Shown: positions 26,392 to 35,819 of the stretch, piece by piece
Layout of the letters: each line of letters starts with the position of its first letter
Position numbering within the stretch: the stretch's first letter is position 1
Origin: CAVXFB01 sp963760935
Lineage (GTDB): Bacteria; Planctomycetota; Planctomycetia; Pirellulales; Thermoguttaceae
NCBI GenBank assembly: GCA_963760935.1
Contig: CAVXFB010000008.1
Span: 558,001-622,000, forward strand
Length of the DNA: 64,000 nt
Reading direction: 5' to 3'
Made by a program: the position numbers and the translations under genes
The notes under the pieces: generated by a model
Databases searched by the model: none
What the model was told of the DNA's origin: nothing
Seen by the model: only the letters and a program-made list of their open reading frames with translations

Positions 26392-26487
26392 CCAGGGGTG
26401 AGGGCCTAGCATGAGGCATCCTCTCAACCAAATTCTCTCCTGATAGGAGAGCGTACTACAATCGCACTCTCTGCGCCAGACTTAAGC

Positions 26488-27752
26488 ATGTCCTCCTTCC
26501 GCACTGAAATCGCCGGCATCCCAGTCCTCGAACTGGCCCGCCGATTTGCAACGCCGACGTTCGTCTACGATGCCGACATGATCCGTCGTCGCATCGCCGA
26601 CTTGGCCGCATTCGACGTCATCCGTTATGCCCAGAAGGCCTGCTCGAACCTCGCAATTCTGGAGTTGATGCGCCGCCAGCACGTGCTGATCGATGCCGTC
26701 AGCGCCAATGAGGTTCGCCGCGCATTGGCGGCCGGCTATATGGCCGACGGCGATCCGCCGCCGATCGTCTACACGGCCGACATCTTCGACGCCGATTCGC
26801 TCGACCTGTGCGTGGAGCATAATATCCACGTCAATTGCGGTTCGCCCGACATGATCGAGCAACTCGGCCGCCGCGCGCCGGATCGCGGCATCACCCTGCG
26901 GATCAATCCGGGCTTCGGCCATGGCCACAGCCAAAAGACCAACACGGGCGGCAAGCAGGCCAAACACGGCATCTGGCACACGCAAATCGACGAGTGCCTG
27001 CGACTGCGCGAGCCAGCATCGATTGAGGGTTACCGGATTGCACGTTCACATTGGCTCGGGCACTGATCTGGCGCACCTGTCCCAAGTGTGCGGCGCCATC
27101 GAGCAGTCGGCCACCAATGTCGGACCGTCTCTGCGCATGATCAGCGTCGGCGGAGGCCTTTCCACGGTATATCGGCCCACGGACACCTACGTCGACCTAC
27201 GGGCCTACTATCGCGCTGTGCGACGCCATGCGAAAACGGCTTCAAGATCGCTTTGGCCATCCATTGCGGCTGGAAATCGAGCCCGGCCGCTACCTCGTGG
27301 CCGAGTGCGGCTACCTGGTGGCCGAAATCCGCGCCGTGAAGCAGCAGGACGACAACACCTTTTATTTGCTCGACGCCGGCTTCAACAATCTCGCTCGGCC
27401 GATTCTCTACGGCGCCTACCATCCGATGTCGGTCGTGCCGGCCGACGGCAACACCGATCGCCCCGAGCGTGAAGTGATCGTCGGAGGTCCGCTGTGCGAG
27501 TCGGGCGACATTTTCACGCAAGAGGAGGGAGGCTTCGTTTCGACGCGCCGCCTTCCCGAGGCAAGGGTCGGCGACCTGCTGGTGATCGAGTGCGCCGGCG
27601 CCTACGGTTTCGTGATGGGCTCGAACTACAACAGCAAGCCGCTGGCTGCCGAAGTGCTGATCGACGGTGGCCGCCCCCATCTGATCCGCCGTCGCCAATC
27701 GTTCGACGATCTAATCGCCCTGGAAATCACTCCCGAATCGGGAAAGAAATAG
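26488..27752 (+). CDS. lysA: Diaminopimelate decarboxylase-like PLP enzyme (two frame changes as read)
   Basis: PLP-dependent fold-III decarboxylase for the last step of lysine synthesis. The PLP lysine is in RYAQKACSN (near residue 51). Other landmarks are RINPGFGHGHSQKTNTGGKQAKHGIW, whose key part is HSQKTNTGG (about residues 138-163), then in the second frame GLHVHIGSGTD and SVGGGL. In the third frame come LEIEPGRYLVAE, the dimer-interface CESGD and YGFVMGSNYN. Frame changes occur near 27010 and 27222. Both are of the +1 (or -2) type, opposite in sign to most other breaks here. All active-site motifs survive across the three frames. Ornithine/arginine decarboxylase is an alternative, but CESGD and the GSGxD context favour LysA. 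Confidence 0.82.
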
Positions 27753-27762
27753 GAAGGAAGAT

Positions 27763-27858
27763 TCACCACAGAGAGACGGAGGACACGGAGAAAGAAATTT
27801 TGTTTGCTATCGTCAACAAGCTACCCCGCTCCTCCGTGGCCTCCGTATCTCTGTGGTC
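27763..27858. repeat. CACGGAG-family inverted repeat
   Basis: Arms ACCACAGAGAGACGGAGG (27765-27782) and CCTCCGTATCTCTGTGGT (27840-27857) face each other across about 57 bases, with a second internal pair around CACGGAG/CTCCGTG. It is a relative of 4346-4550. It reaches into the apparent 5' end of the M48 protease reading frame. Confidence 0.7.
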
Positions 27859-27879
27859 GATTTCTATGTGAGGACTGCC

Positions 27880-29064
27880 GTGTCGCCTGATGCACTTTCT
27901 GATCGCATTGCCGAGAACGAGCCTACCGACGCCGGCATGAGCCAAGCGGAACGGGCCGAGGCCAAGCGATACGGCCGGCTGGAACTCGCCTGCTCGCTAG
28001 CCGACAAGGCCATCGACGTGACTTACCTCGCGGTGGCGGCGTTCGTTCTGGCCCGGCCACTCGATGCGTGGCTGCAAGAGTACCCGCTCTTGGAACGCAA
28101 TTGGTCGTTGCGCCTGGCGGCCCTTCTGCTAGTGATAACCGCGATCCATCTCGTCGTTTCGCTGCCGTTGTCGTTCTACTCCGGCCACGTGCTCGAGCAT
28201 CGCTTTCACCTGAGCACGCAAAGCCTCGGCGGCTGGCTGTGGCGCTATGCCAAACGCAACGTCTTGGCCGTGGGCTTTTCGCTCCTGCTGATTCTCGGGC
28301 TGTACTGGCTGATCTGGACGACCGGGCCGGCGTGGTGGTACGTGGCGGCCGCGGCGTTCTTCGTCGTCAGCATCGTGCTCGGCCAACTCGCGCCCGTGCT
28401 GATCCTGCCTTTGTTCTATAAGATCGAAAAACTCGATGCCCCGGAACTGACCGATCGCATCGCCCGCCTGGCTTCGGGCACGGGCCTGTCGATCGAAGGC
28501 GTTTATCGCATCAACCTCAGCGACGAAACGGTAAAGGCGAACGCCATGCTTGCCGGCCTGGGTGGCACGCGCCGCGTGCTGCTGGGCGACACATTGCTCA
28601 GCAGTTTTTCGCCCGACGAGGTCGAGGTCATTTTTGCCCACGAAATCGGCCATCACGTCTTCCGCCATATCCGCAAGATGATCGTGGCCGGACTGCTATA
28701 CAGCGCGGCCGGTTTTTGGATTTGCGATCGGCTGTTGGTGGCATGGATGGCCGACGGCGGCGGCGAGGTCGACTATGGGCGGCTGCCCGTCAGTACGCTG
28801 CCACTCTTGTTGCTGATTCTCACTGTCTTTGCCCTGGTCTTGCAGCCGCTGCAAAATGTCGTTAGTCGCCGTTTCGAGCGACAATGCGACCGCTACGCAC
28901 TGGAGCGCACCGGGCTGAAGGCCGCCTACCTCTCGGCATTTCGCAAGCTGGCCCGCCTGAACAAAGACGACCCGAATCCGCACTGGCTCGACGTATTCCT
29001 CTTTCATAGCCACCCGCCCGTCGCTGAGCGATTGGCAATGGCCGACGACATTCGCGGTACATAG
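27880..29064 (+). CDS. M48-family (Ste24-like) membrane metalloprotease
   Basis: About 394 residues. The zinc site is HEIGHH in VIFAHEIGHHVF (about 254-259), with the third ligand glutamate in the later RRFERQCDRYALE helix. Several membrane segments surround it (VTYLAVAAFVLA, LAALLLVITAIHLVVSLPL, VGFSLLLILGLYWLIW, WYVAAAAFFVVSIVLG), as in CAAX protease 1/Ste24. HSHPPVAERLAMA is the typical C-terminal HPP..R. The reading frame opens at a GTG at 27853 inside a repeat arm. The GTG at 27880, with TGAGGA five bases upstream, is a better start, and an ATG at 27937 is a further choice. Role: membrane protein quality control, by family. Confidence 0.88.
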   Translation: MSPDALSDRIAENEPTDAGMSQAERAEAKRYGRLELACSLADKAIDVTYLAVAAFVLARPLDAWLQEYPLLERNWSLRLAALLLVITAIHLVVSLPLSFYSGHVLEHRFHLSTQSLGGWLWRYAKRNVLAVGFSLLLILGLYWLIWTTGPAWWYVAAAAFFVVSIVLGQLAPVLILPLFYKIEKLDAPELTDRIARLASGTGLSIEGVYRINLSDETVKANAMLAGLGGTRRVLLGDTLLSSFSPDEVEVIFAHEIGHHVFRHIRKMIVAGLLYSAAGFWICDRLLVAWMADGGGEVDYGRLPVSTLPLLLLILTVFALVLQPLQNVVSRRFERQCDRYALERTGLKAAYLSAFRKLARLNKDDPNPHWLDVFLFHSHPPVAERLAMADDIRGT

Positions 29065-29817
29065 CAGACCGGGTGTTGCCACTAGGCGTAGTCGCCTATC
29101 AGCTTTGCGGGATGGACGGTTCTCGTTCGCCATCCCGCCCGAGGAAAAGCTATGCTTGAGTATGGCGATCCTTGGGCAATTTCCGCCAAGTCTAATCTTC
29201 CTGATCGGCATCCTCGGTCCGGTAAAGTGGACCGTAACCGCCAAGCCCGGGATACCAATCACGCCCGATAGGGGCAGACGCAAATCGATTTCTTCCGGCA
29301 AGCGGCTGCACGCCAAGTCGCCACAGGGTAAACGCTAAGCACTGTTGGTTGCTCCCTTGTGTCGCCTCTACGCAGTCGCGTGCTCCTCGGTCGGCTTTGA
29401 CGTCCGGGCATCGTAGGCCGCCTGTTCGGTGTTGGTCGTCGCCTCCCGCCTCCTCTAGCCGTTTTGAATACCTGCCCTTATTTTCGGGTCCTTGAAGCGA
29501 GCTAATGTCGAACTGAGGCCCACACGGGCTACTCAATATTATTGGGGGGGTATATTGGCACACCGCTTGAGCCAGATTATGTTAAAAATCAGTTTTGGTC
29601 AGATGACGGACGGCCCCAACAGCGACAGGACAACAACGCGCGGGCATCAGGTTGCCGCGTTCCGTTTGACGTGCCGCTTCGCTACGGCAGAAGCATGGCC
29701 GAAACCTTAAGTGTTCGCCTTCTCCAAATTATCGAGCAAATTGCGCCCGTAATCCCCAATACAGAAATGGGGGAAGACTACGTCGTCTTGCCCGCATCTT
29801 CACAAGGAGACCGCCCG
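29065..29817. other. Gene-poor 750-bp region
   Basis: No convincing gene. Open frames here (29105-29338 plus; 29192-29563 minus) lack family motifs and ribosome-binding sites. Base composition is lower in GC towards the right (poly-G at about 29544 followed by TATATT), which fits an upstream regulatory region of the PEP-CTERM gene. It may hold a decayed insertion. Confidence 0.4.
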
Positions 29818-31272
29818 ATGTCCACATGCACAAAGTCCACGTTGATCAACCGCTGTGGTGCCTCCAGCCTCACCACCGTTGCCCGCTCCGCAATCGCGTC
29901 AAACGTCTTGGTTACATGCATGGTATCGTCCATTCTCCTCATCGGGTGGGCGCCCCACGACCTCGGAGCGGCCGAGATCTACTATCACTCCAATACCTAC
30001 GATAGCTCCACAACAACATTTCCAAGCACCGGGTTTCCTGTGGCCGTGAAGTTCGATTTGCCCATTCCGTCGCAGACATATCAGATAGGGAGCCTCGGTA
30101 TTCTCTCACAAGGCGATCTGAATCCGTTCCCGGCGAATACCCAGATCGCCGTTCGTGTGTGGGACTCAAGTGGCGCCCCCGTATACACGTCCAGCGCGTT
30201 TGATTTCAGCGGCAAGGATGCTTCGCTCAACATGCGTTGGCTCGACATTAGCGCCGCACATATTCAGGTTACCAACAGTTTCTACATGGGATATCAAGAC
30301 CTGACAGGCACGACGCACTTTGGCTACAAGGTCGACTCCTCGGCCGGGAATAATTATGGACATTCATATCGGTACGACGTCGGCGCCGGGATATGGACTG
30401 CCGGATCAGAAGATCTATGGTTTAACGCCAATGTCCAACTCGTCGGTCTCACCTGGGTCGGTGCCGGATCAGACTGGAACTACGGGAGCAACTGGAGAAC
30501 ATCGACGGCCGACTACGCCCTCGGCTATAGTCATACGTTCGATGACACGGCCACGGGAACGACAGTTGATCTTAGTGGGGGAGGCTTTACTCCAAGCAGT
30601 GTCCTCTTCCACAACTCCAGCAAGAACTACACGATCACCGGCGCCAGCGGCATCGCCGGCACAGCCACCGTGACGAAGCAAGGCACCGGCACCGTGACCA
30701 TGAGCAGCGTCAACACCTATAGCGGTCTAACTACCGTTGAAGCAGGCAGACTCGTCCTCAAAGGAAACACGAAGGCGATGGTTCCTGTTCTCAACTACGG
30801 CGGCACGAACATCAAGGGCGGCATGCTCGTCCTGGACTACACAGGCGAATCCGACCCGGTCAACACGGTGAAGAGCTTATTGACCGCGAGCTACAACGGT
30901 GGTGCTTTCGACACGGGCAAGTTCCAGAGTTCGACCGCCAGTTCCCGGTATGGCTTGGGCTGGACCGACAACACGGGGACTAGCAAGATCACCATTGCCT
31001 ACACGACGTATGGCGACCTCAACTTAGACGGCACGACGAACTTCACTGACCTGAGCAAGTTCCTGTCGAAGTACAACTCGCCTGGGGTGTGGGCCGATGG
31101 CGACACCAATTACGACGGCATGGTGAACTTCGTCGACTTGAGCAAACTGCTTTCGGTGTATGGGCCGCCGCCGTTGCCGCCATTGATTCAGTCCCCTGAA
31201 CCGTCGAGCGTCATCATGCTGACGATTGCCAGCCTGATCGGTGCTTGGACAATTCGTCGGCGTCGACGATAA
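29818..31272 (+). CDS. PEP-CTERM surface protein with PATR and dockerin-like repeats
   Basis: About 484 residues from the ATG at 29818 (AAGGAGA upstream), with a signal peptide (VLVTCMVSSILLIGWAP). The N-terminal half is a beta-sandwich-like domain. Then comes a passenger-type repeat (GTGTVTMSSVNTYSGLTTVEAGRLVL, about 390-416 of the long frame; key residues NTYSGLTTVEAG). Two EF-hand-like dockerin motifs follow (GDLNLDGTTNFTDLSKFL and GDTNYDGMVNFVDLSKLL), then the sorting tail: PEPSS, a membrane helix and RRRRR. Exosortase would cleave at PEP; no exosortase gene is in the window. Likely a secreted, surface-bound protein of the extracellular matrix. Confidence 0.9.
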   Translation: MSTCTKSTLINRCGASSLTTVARSAIASNVLVTCMVSSILLIGWAPHDLGAAEIYYHSNTYDSSTTTFPSTGFPVAVKFDLPIPSQTYQIGSLGILSQGDLNPFPANTQIAVRVWDSSGAPVYTSSAFDFSGKDASLNMRWLDISAAHIQVTNSFYMGYQDLTGTTHFGYKVDSSAGNNYGHSYRYDVGAGIWTAGSEDLWFNANVQLVGLTWVGAGSDWNYGSNWRTSTADYALGYSHTFDDTATGTTVDLSGGGFTPSSVLFHNSSKNYTITGASGIAGTATVTKQGTGTVTMSSVNTYSGLTTVEAGRLVLKGNTKAMVPVLNYGGTNIKGGMLVLDYTGESDPVNTVKSLLTASYNGGAFDTGKFQSSTASSRYGLGWTDNTGTSKITIAYTTYGDLNLDGTTNFTDLSKFLSKYNSPGVWADGDTNYDGMVNFVDLSKLLSVYGPPPLPPLIQSPEPSSVIMLTIASLIGAWTIRRRRR

Positions 31273-31389
31273 TCGAGCGCTCGACAAACTCCGGCTGATT
31301 CCGTTTGCGTAAGTCTCGGACTGGTTCCATACGGCCGCTCGGAATGCGACGTTGTGGTAGGAATCAGGTCGGCGTCCGGGCAATTGACG

Positions 31390-32525
31390 TCACAAGCGGA
31401 TGACCGTGGTCCCGCTCAACCGCCGGATCAGCCGCCGCATTTCCAGCACGCTGAGCGTCGACAGAATCTGTGGGACCGGCAGGCCGGTATTGGCAACGAT
31501 TTGATCGACCGGCGTTGCTTCCGTGCCAATCGCCGCGAGCACCTGTTGTTCCAACTCGTTCAAGAGCAACTCCGCCGGATGATGAATCACCTGACCGTCA
31601 TCGCGGGGCGCAGCCTCGACCAGGGGGCCCAGTTCCTCCAACACGTCGTCGGCCGATTCGACCAGCCGCGCCCCATCGCGAATCAACTGGTGGCAACCAC
31701 GCGACATGCGACTGTCCACGTTGCCGGGCACGGCAAACACCTCGCGCCCTGTTCCATCGCATGCCGTGCCGTAATCAGTGCGCCGCTGCGATCGGCCGCC
31801 TCGACGACGATCACACCCAACGACATGCCGCTGATGATCCGGTTGCGCTGCGGAAAAGTGCCGGCCAGCGGCTCGCTGCGTGGGGGCGCTTCGCTCACCA
31901 GTGCGCCGTGCGCGGCAACCTCTTCCGCCAACTTGTCGTGTTCGGGCGGGTAGATGCTCATCACGCCGCTGGCCAACACGGCGATCGTCCGCCCGCCGGC
32001 AGCCATCGCGCCCCGATGGGCGGCGGCGTCAATTCCCCGGGCCAACCCGCTGATGACCGTCAGGCCAGCCCGAGCCAGCCCGCCGGCCAACCGTTCCGCC
32101 TGTCGCAGGCCATACTGCGTGCCGTGCCGCGTGCCGACGATGCCAATCGCCAGCGCATCGTCAGGGCGCAGCGCGCCGCGCACGAACAGCACGCCCGGCG
32201 GATCGTGAATTTCCCGCAGCGCCCGTGGATAGCTTTCGCTCGCCTCGGTAAGAATGTCAATTCCGTGTTCCCGACACAGGGCAATTTCCGCTTCGACATC
32301 GATTTCATGGTCGGCGGCGGCTATCTTATGCGTCAGTTTCGGTCCGACGCCCTGGACTGCCCGCAGTTCACTGGGGGCCGCGGTCAGCGCCGCCCGTGCC
32401 GATCCAAAACGCTCCAGCAGCGTCTTGCGAATCCGCGGCCCAACGCCCGAGACCAGCGAAAGGCGCAGCGTATCGACGAGATCGTCGTCCGAGGCTTCCA
32501 TGAGTCGTGGGTCGGGTTCGGTCAT
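31390..32525 (-). CDS. dprA: DNA-processing protein DprA (frameshifted as read)
   Basis: Loads RecA on incoming single-stranded DNA during transformation. An N-terminal SAM/helix-hairpin part (VSGVGPRIRKTLLERFGS, VQGVGPKLTHKIA) precedes the Rossmann core: AIGIVGTRHGTQYG, VISGLARGIDAAAH, AVLASGVMSIYPPEH, PQRNRIISG and VVEAADRSGALITA. The last conserved block (FAVPGNVDSRMSRGCHQLIRDGA, spanning the join) and the winged-helix DprA C-domain (TPVDQIVANTGLPVPQIL) are in the next frame. The frames meet near 31744, where adding one C (GGCGCGAGG to GGCCGCGAGG) gives one 378-residue protein. The family identity is certain. Confidence 0.93.
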
Positions 32526-32573
32526 GGGACGCCTGGTCAGATCCGCAAAGCTTTCGTTTACAGATTCACGTGG

Positions 32574-33110
32574 TCACGCACCAATGTACTTCCCACAAAG
32601 CGTCCACGATACACGATCATTCGGAACCTCCATGATCCTAACATCCGCGACCTCGGAAAGCGTCGTGTAAAGAAGTTCCCGATTCTGTTGAAACGATGGC
32701 GGATTGTTAGGATCATCCCGACGAAGCTCTTGCAGCACGAAATAAGTATCGAACTGCGGCATCCCGAACGTGTCCAGGGCCTGTTGTATCGTTTCGATAG
32801 GGGCAACAAGTTGGATGAGCCGCTCCTTCTCCGCGGGTGAAATTGCGGCGAACAGTAGGTGACGCTGTGATTCAGGAGCCGCACCCCCACAAAACGGACA
32901 GTGGTAGATCACGAGCATCGACGGACCATCGAGCCCCGATTCCTGGTAGGTGAACTGGTACTCGGATGTCCGTTCGTCGAAAACAATCGGACTCGCAGGG
33001 TCATCGGCAGCACGTTCGAGATAACCGCACGTGCAAAGAATGTCAGTTACGGACGCACGAGTTCGCCGATCGCCCATCGAAGGATCACCCGCCTCACGAT
33101 CTAATCTCAT
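32574..33110 (-). CDS. Uncharacterised CPFCGG zinc-binding protein
   Basis: 178 residues, or about 167 if it starts at the second methionine (33077). Pairs CTCGY (about 26-30) and YHCPFCGG (about 69-76) suggest one zinc site. The middle continues PESQRHLLFAAISPAEKERLIQLV, an arrangement seen in small soluble proteins that accompany toxin or immunity genes. No family could be named. The ATG overlaps the stop of the 71-residue antitoxin-like gene, so the two are one unit. A non-standard toxin or immunity protein is possible. Confidence 0.6.
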   Translation of the reverse strand: MRLDREAGDPSMGDRRTRASVTDILCTCGYLERAADDPASPIVFDERTSEYQFTYQESGLDGPSMLVIYHCPFCGGAAPESQRHLLFAAISPAEKERLIQLVAPIETIQQALDTFGMPQFDTYFVLQELRRDDPNNPPSFQQNRELLYTTLSEVADVRIMEVPNDRVSWTLCGKYIGA

Positions 33111-33309
33111 TCATGAGTTCGTCGACGGTCGCCGGTCGGCAATGCCCCTCGGCATACTCCCGCCGCGCCTCGTGAATGCTGGCCACCACTCGTTTTCTGC
33201 CCTCTTCCGCCAGACGGTGGCCGACGATATCTACTAACGCCAATTGTTCGTCGGCAGACAAGGCGTCTACGGCATCAAGCACGTCTGCAAATCGTAGCGG
33301 TTGATCCAT
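33094..33309 (-). CDS. Small antitoxin-like protein
   Basis: 71 residues. The pattern DVLDAVDALSADEQLALVDIVGHRLAEE followed by HEARREYAEGHCRPATVDELMNEI resembles the small helical antitoxins with an ARREYxEGxxRPAT.EELM tail that usually precede ParE/RelE toxins. Here the following gene is a zinc protein of unknown function, and no ParE/RelE toxin is adjacent. It is probably the first gene of a two-gene unit. Confidence 0.6.
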   Translation of the reverse strand: MDQPLRFADVLDAVDALSADEQLALVDIVGHRLAEEGRKRVVASIHEARREYAEGHCRPATVDELMNEIRS

Positions 33310-33386
33310 GATCGCATCACCTTTCGACTCGCGCCGGTCATTATTCAGAGGCCAAGAATCATTTTAGACCCCAAATCAGCCTGCCG

Positions 33387-34483
<1,097 letters not shown>

Positions 34484-34487
<4 letters not shown>

Positions 34488-34720
34488 GCCTCGTTCCTCA
34501 ATCGCTCTAAGTCGTTGGTCGTCACGGTGATTTTCCGTACAAAGCCCGTGTGAAGGCGGACGTATTCCAACTCGGCAGCCTTGGCGGGATCGGCGTGCAG
34601 ACGTTCGGCAATTCGCTGCCGCTGGGGGGCATCTGGCGGTGCCCCGGCCAGATCATTGAGCCAGACCGTCTTGGTGTCGACTACCAGGGCTTCACGATAG
34701 GGATCGATGGCGTTGGGCAT
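34484..34720 (-). CDS. Conserved small protein upstream of aroB
   Basis: 78 residues: an IDPYREALVVDTKTVW opening, a charged middle and a C-terminal LEYVRLHTGFVRKITVT. The protein appears conserved as a small planctomycete family by its well-defined blocks, but no function is known to me. It is coupled to aroB by an ATGA overlap and lies 12 bases after epmA. Confidence 0.7.
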
Positions 34721-34732
34721 GGTTCGCCCATT

Positions 34733-35785
34733 TTATGCTCGATCGAACGGGAACGCCACTACCTCGGCGATGCTCTTCGCCCCGGCAGCAATCATCACCA
34801 GCCGATCGAAACCCAGGGCCACACCCACGGCGGCGGGCAACCCGGCCTCCATGGCCGCCAATAGCCGGCTCTTTTCCGGCAGCAAAGGCTTGCCATCAGC
34901 CTGCCGCTGAGCGTTCACTCGCGCGTTTCGCGCCCTCAGTTCAGCCGCATCCAGCAATTCGTGATATCCGTTGGCCAGTTCGATCCCGGCCACGTAGAGT
35001 TCAAATCGTTCGGCCACCGGCGGCGGCCCCGGACGAACCCGTGCCAAGGCCGCCTGGCTGGCCGGATAGTCGTACAGCAACACGGGCCGATCCAGCCCTA
35101 AACTGGGCTGCACCTTCTCGGTCATCAATAAATCGAGCCAGCCGTCGCGATCCTCGACCGGCAAGCTTGCCGGCGATTCGACCGCCAACGCTTTGGCCGT
35201 TGCGGCCAGTTGCTCGCCACCGACCGCATGCGGATCGATGCCCACGTAACGTCGGAAGGCGTCGGCATAGCTGAGCCGCTCGGCCGGGCCACGGCCTAGC
35301 ATCGCCTCGCACAGATCGCTGGTCAACTGCATCCCCTCGTCCACTCCGTCGCCCGTCCGATACCACTCGACCAACGTAAACTCGGGATTGTGCAGCGGGC
35401 CGGCCTCGTCGCGGCGGAACACCCGGGCCACCTGGTAGATCGCTTCGCCCCCAGCCGCTAACAGCCGCTTCATGGCGAACTCGGGCGACGTCTGTAGCCA
35501 CATTCGCGTTCCGGCCGGTATGTCATCCTGAGCGCAGCGAAGGATCTCGGATGGCGACAGAGATTCTTCGCTGCGCTCAGAATGACAGACATGGCCGATG
35601 TCAACCCAAAACGGATCGAGGTGGCGATCCACCACCGTATCGTGCGAGAGGATCGGCGTCTCGACTTCGAGGAAACCGCGTTCGTCAAAGAACTGCCGCA
35701 ATCGCCGCAGGAGCTTCGCGCGGAAACGAAGCATATCCCAGGTGACTGTCGGCCGGAAATCGACATGCTGAATGTTCTTGCCCAT
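34733..35785 (-). CDS. epmA: EF-P lysine aminoacylase EpmA with repeat insertion
   Basis: Attaches (R)-beta-lysine to elongation factor P. It is a LysRS-like class II synthetase core without the anticodon-binding domain: motif 1 RGFLEVETPILS (36-47), motif 2 FRRDEAGPLHNPEFTLVEWYR (about 118-138) and motif 3 GVALGFDRLVMI near the end. Residues 66-90 are an extra in-frame peptide containing HSERSEE, encoded by the palindromic repeat at 35520-35590, set between GHV and GTRMWLQTSPEF. The normal enzyme has a short loop here. Activity may persist if the loop is surface-exposed. The start at 35785 and length (350 instead of about 325) fit. Confidence 0.9.
   Translation of the reverse strand: MGKNIQHVDFRPTVTWDMLRFRAKLLRRLRQFFDERGFLEVETPILSHDTVVDRHLDPFWVDIGHVCHSERSEESLSPSEILRCAQDDIPAGTRMWLQTSPEFAMKRLLAAGGEAIYQVARVFRRDEAGPLHNPEFTLVEWYRTGDGVDEGMQLTSDLCEAMLGRGPAERLSYADAFRRYVGIDPHAVGGEQLAATAKALAVESPASLPVEDRDGWLDLLMTEKVQPSLGLDRPVLLYDYPASQAALARVRPGPPPVAERFELYVAGIELANGYHELLDAAELRARNARVNAQRQADGKPLLPEKSRLLAAMEAGLPAAVGVALGFDRLVMIAAGAKSIAEVVAFPFDRA
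35520..35590. repeat. HSERSEE-type palindromic repeat inside epmA
   Basis: Facing arms TCATCCTGAGCGCAGCGAAG (35523-35542) and its complement around 35563-35585 enclose a short loop. A second full copy lies at 41938-42014 and a half copy at 24572-24599. Length is compatible with keeping the epmA frame open. Confidence 0.85.
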
Positions 35786-35819
35786 GATGGCCGGGAACCT
35801 ACGTGCATTTCACGACGGT

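Noticed and set aside
29192..29563. Minus-strand 123-codon frame in the gene-poor region
   Set aside because: No motif, no ribosome-binding site, unusual composition; not supported as a gene.
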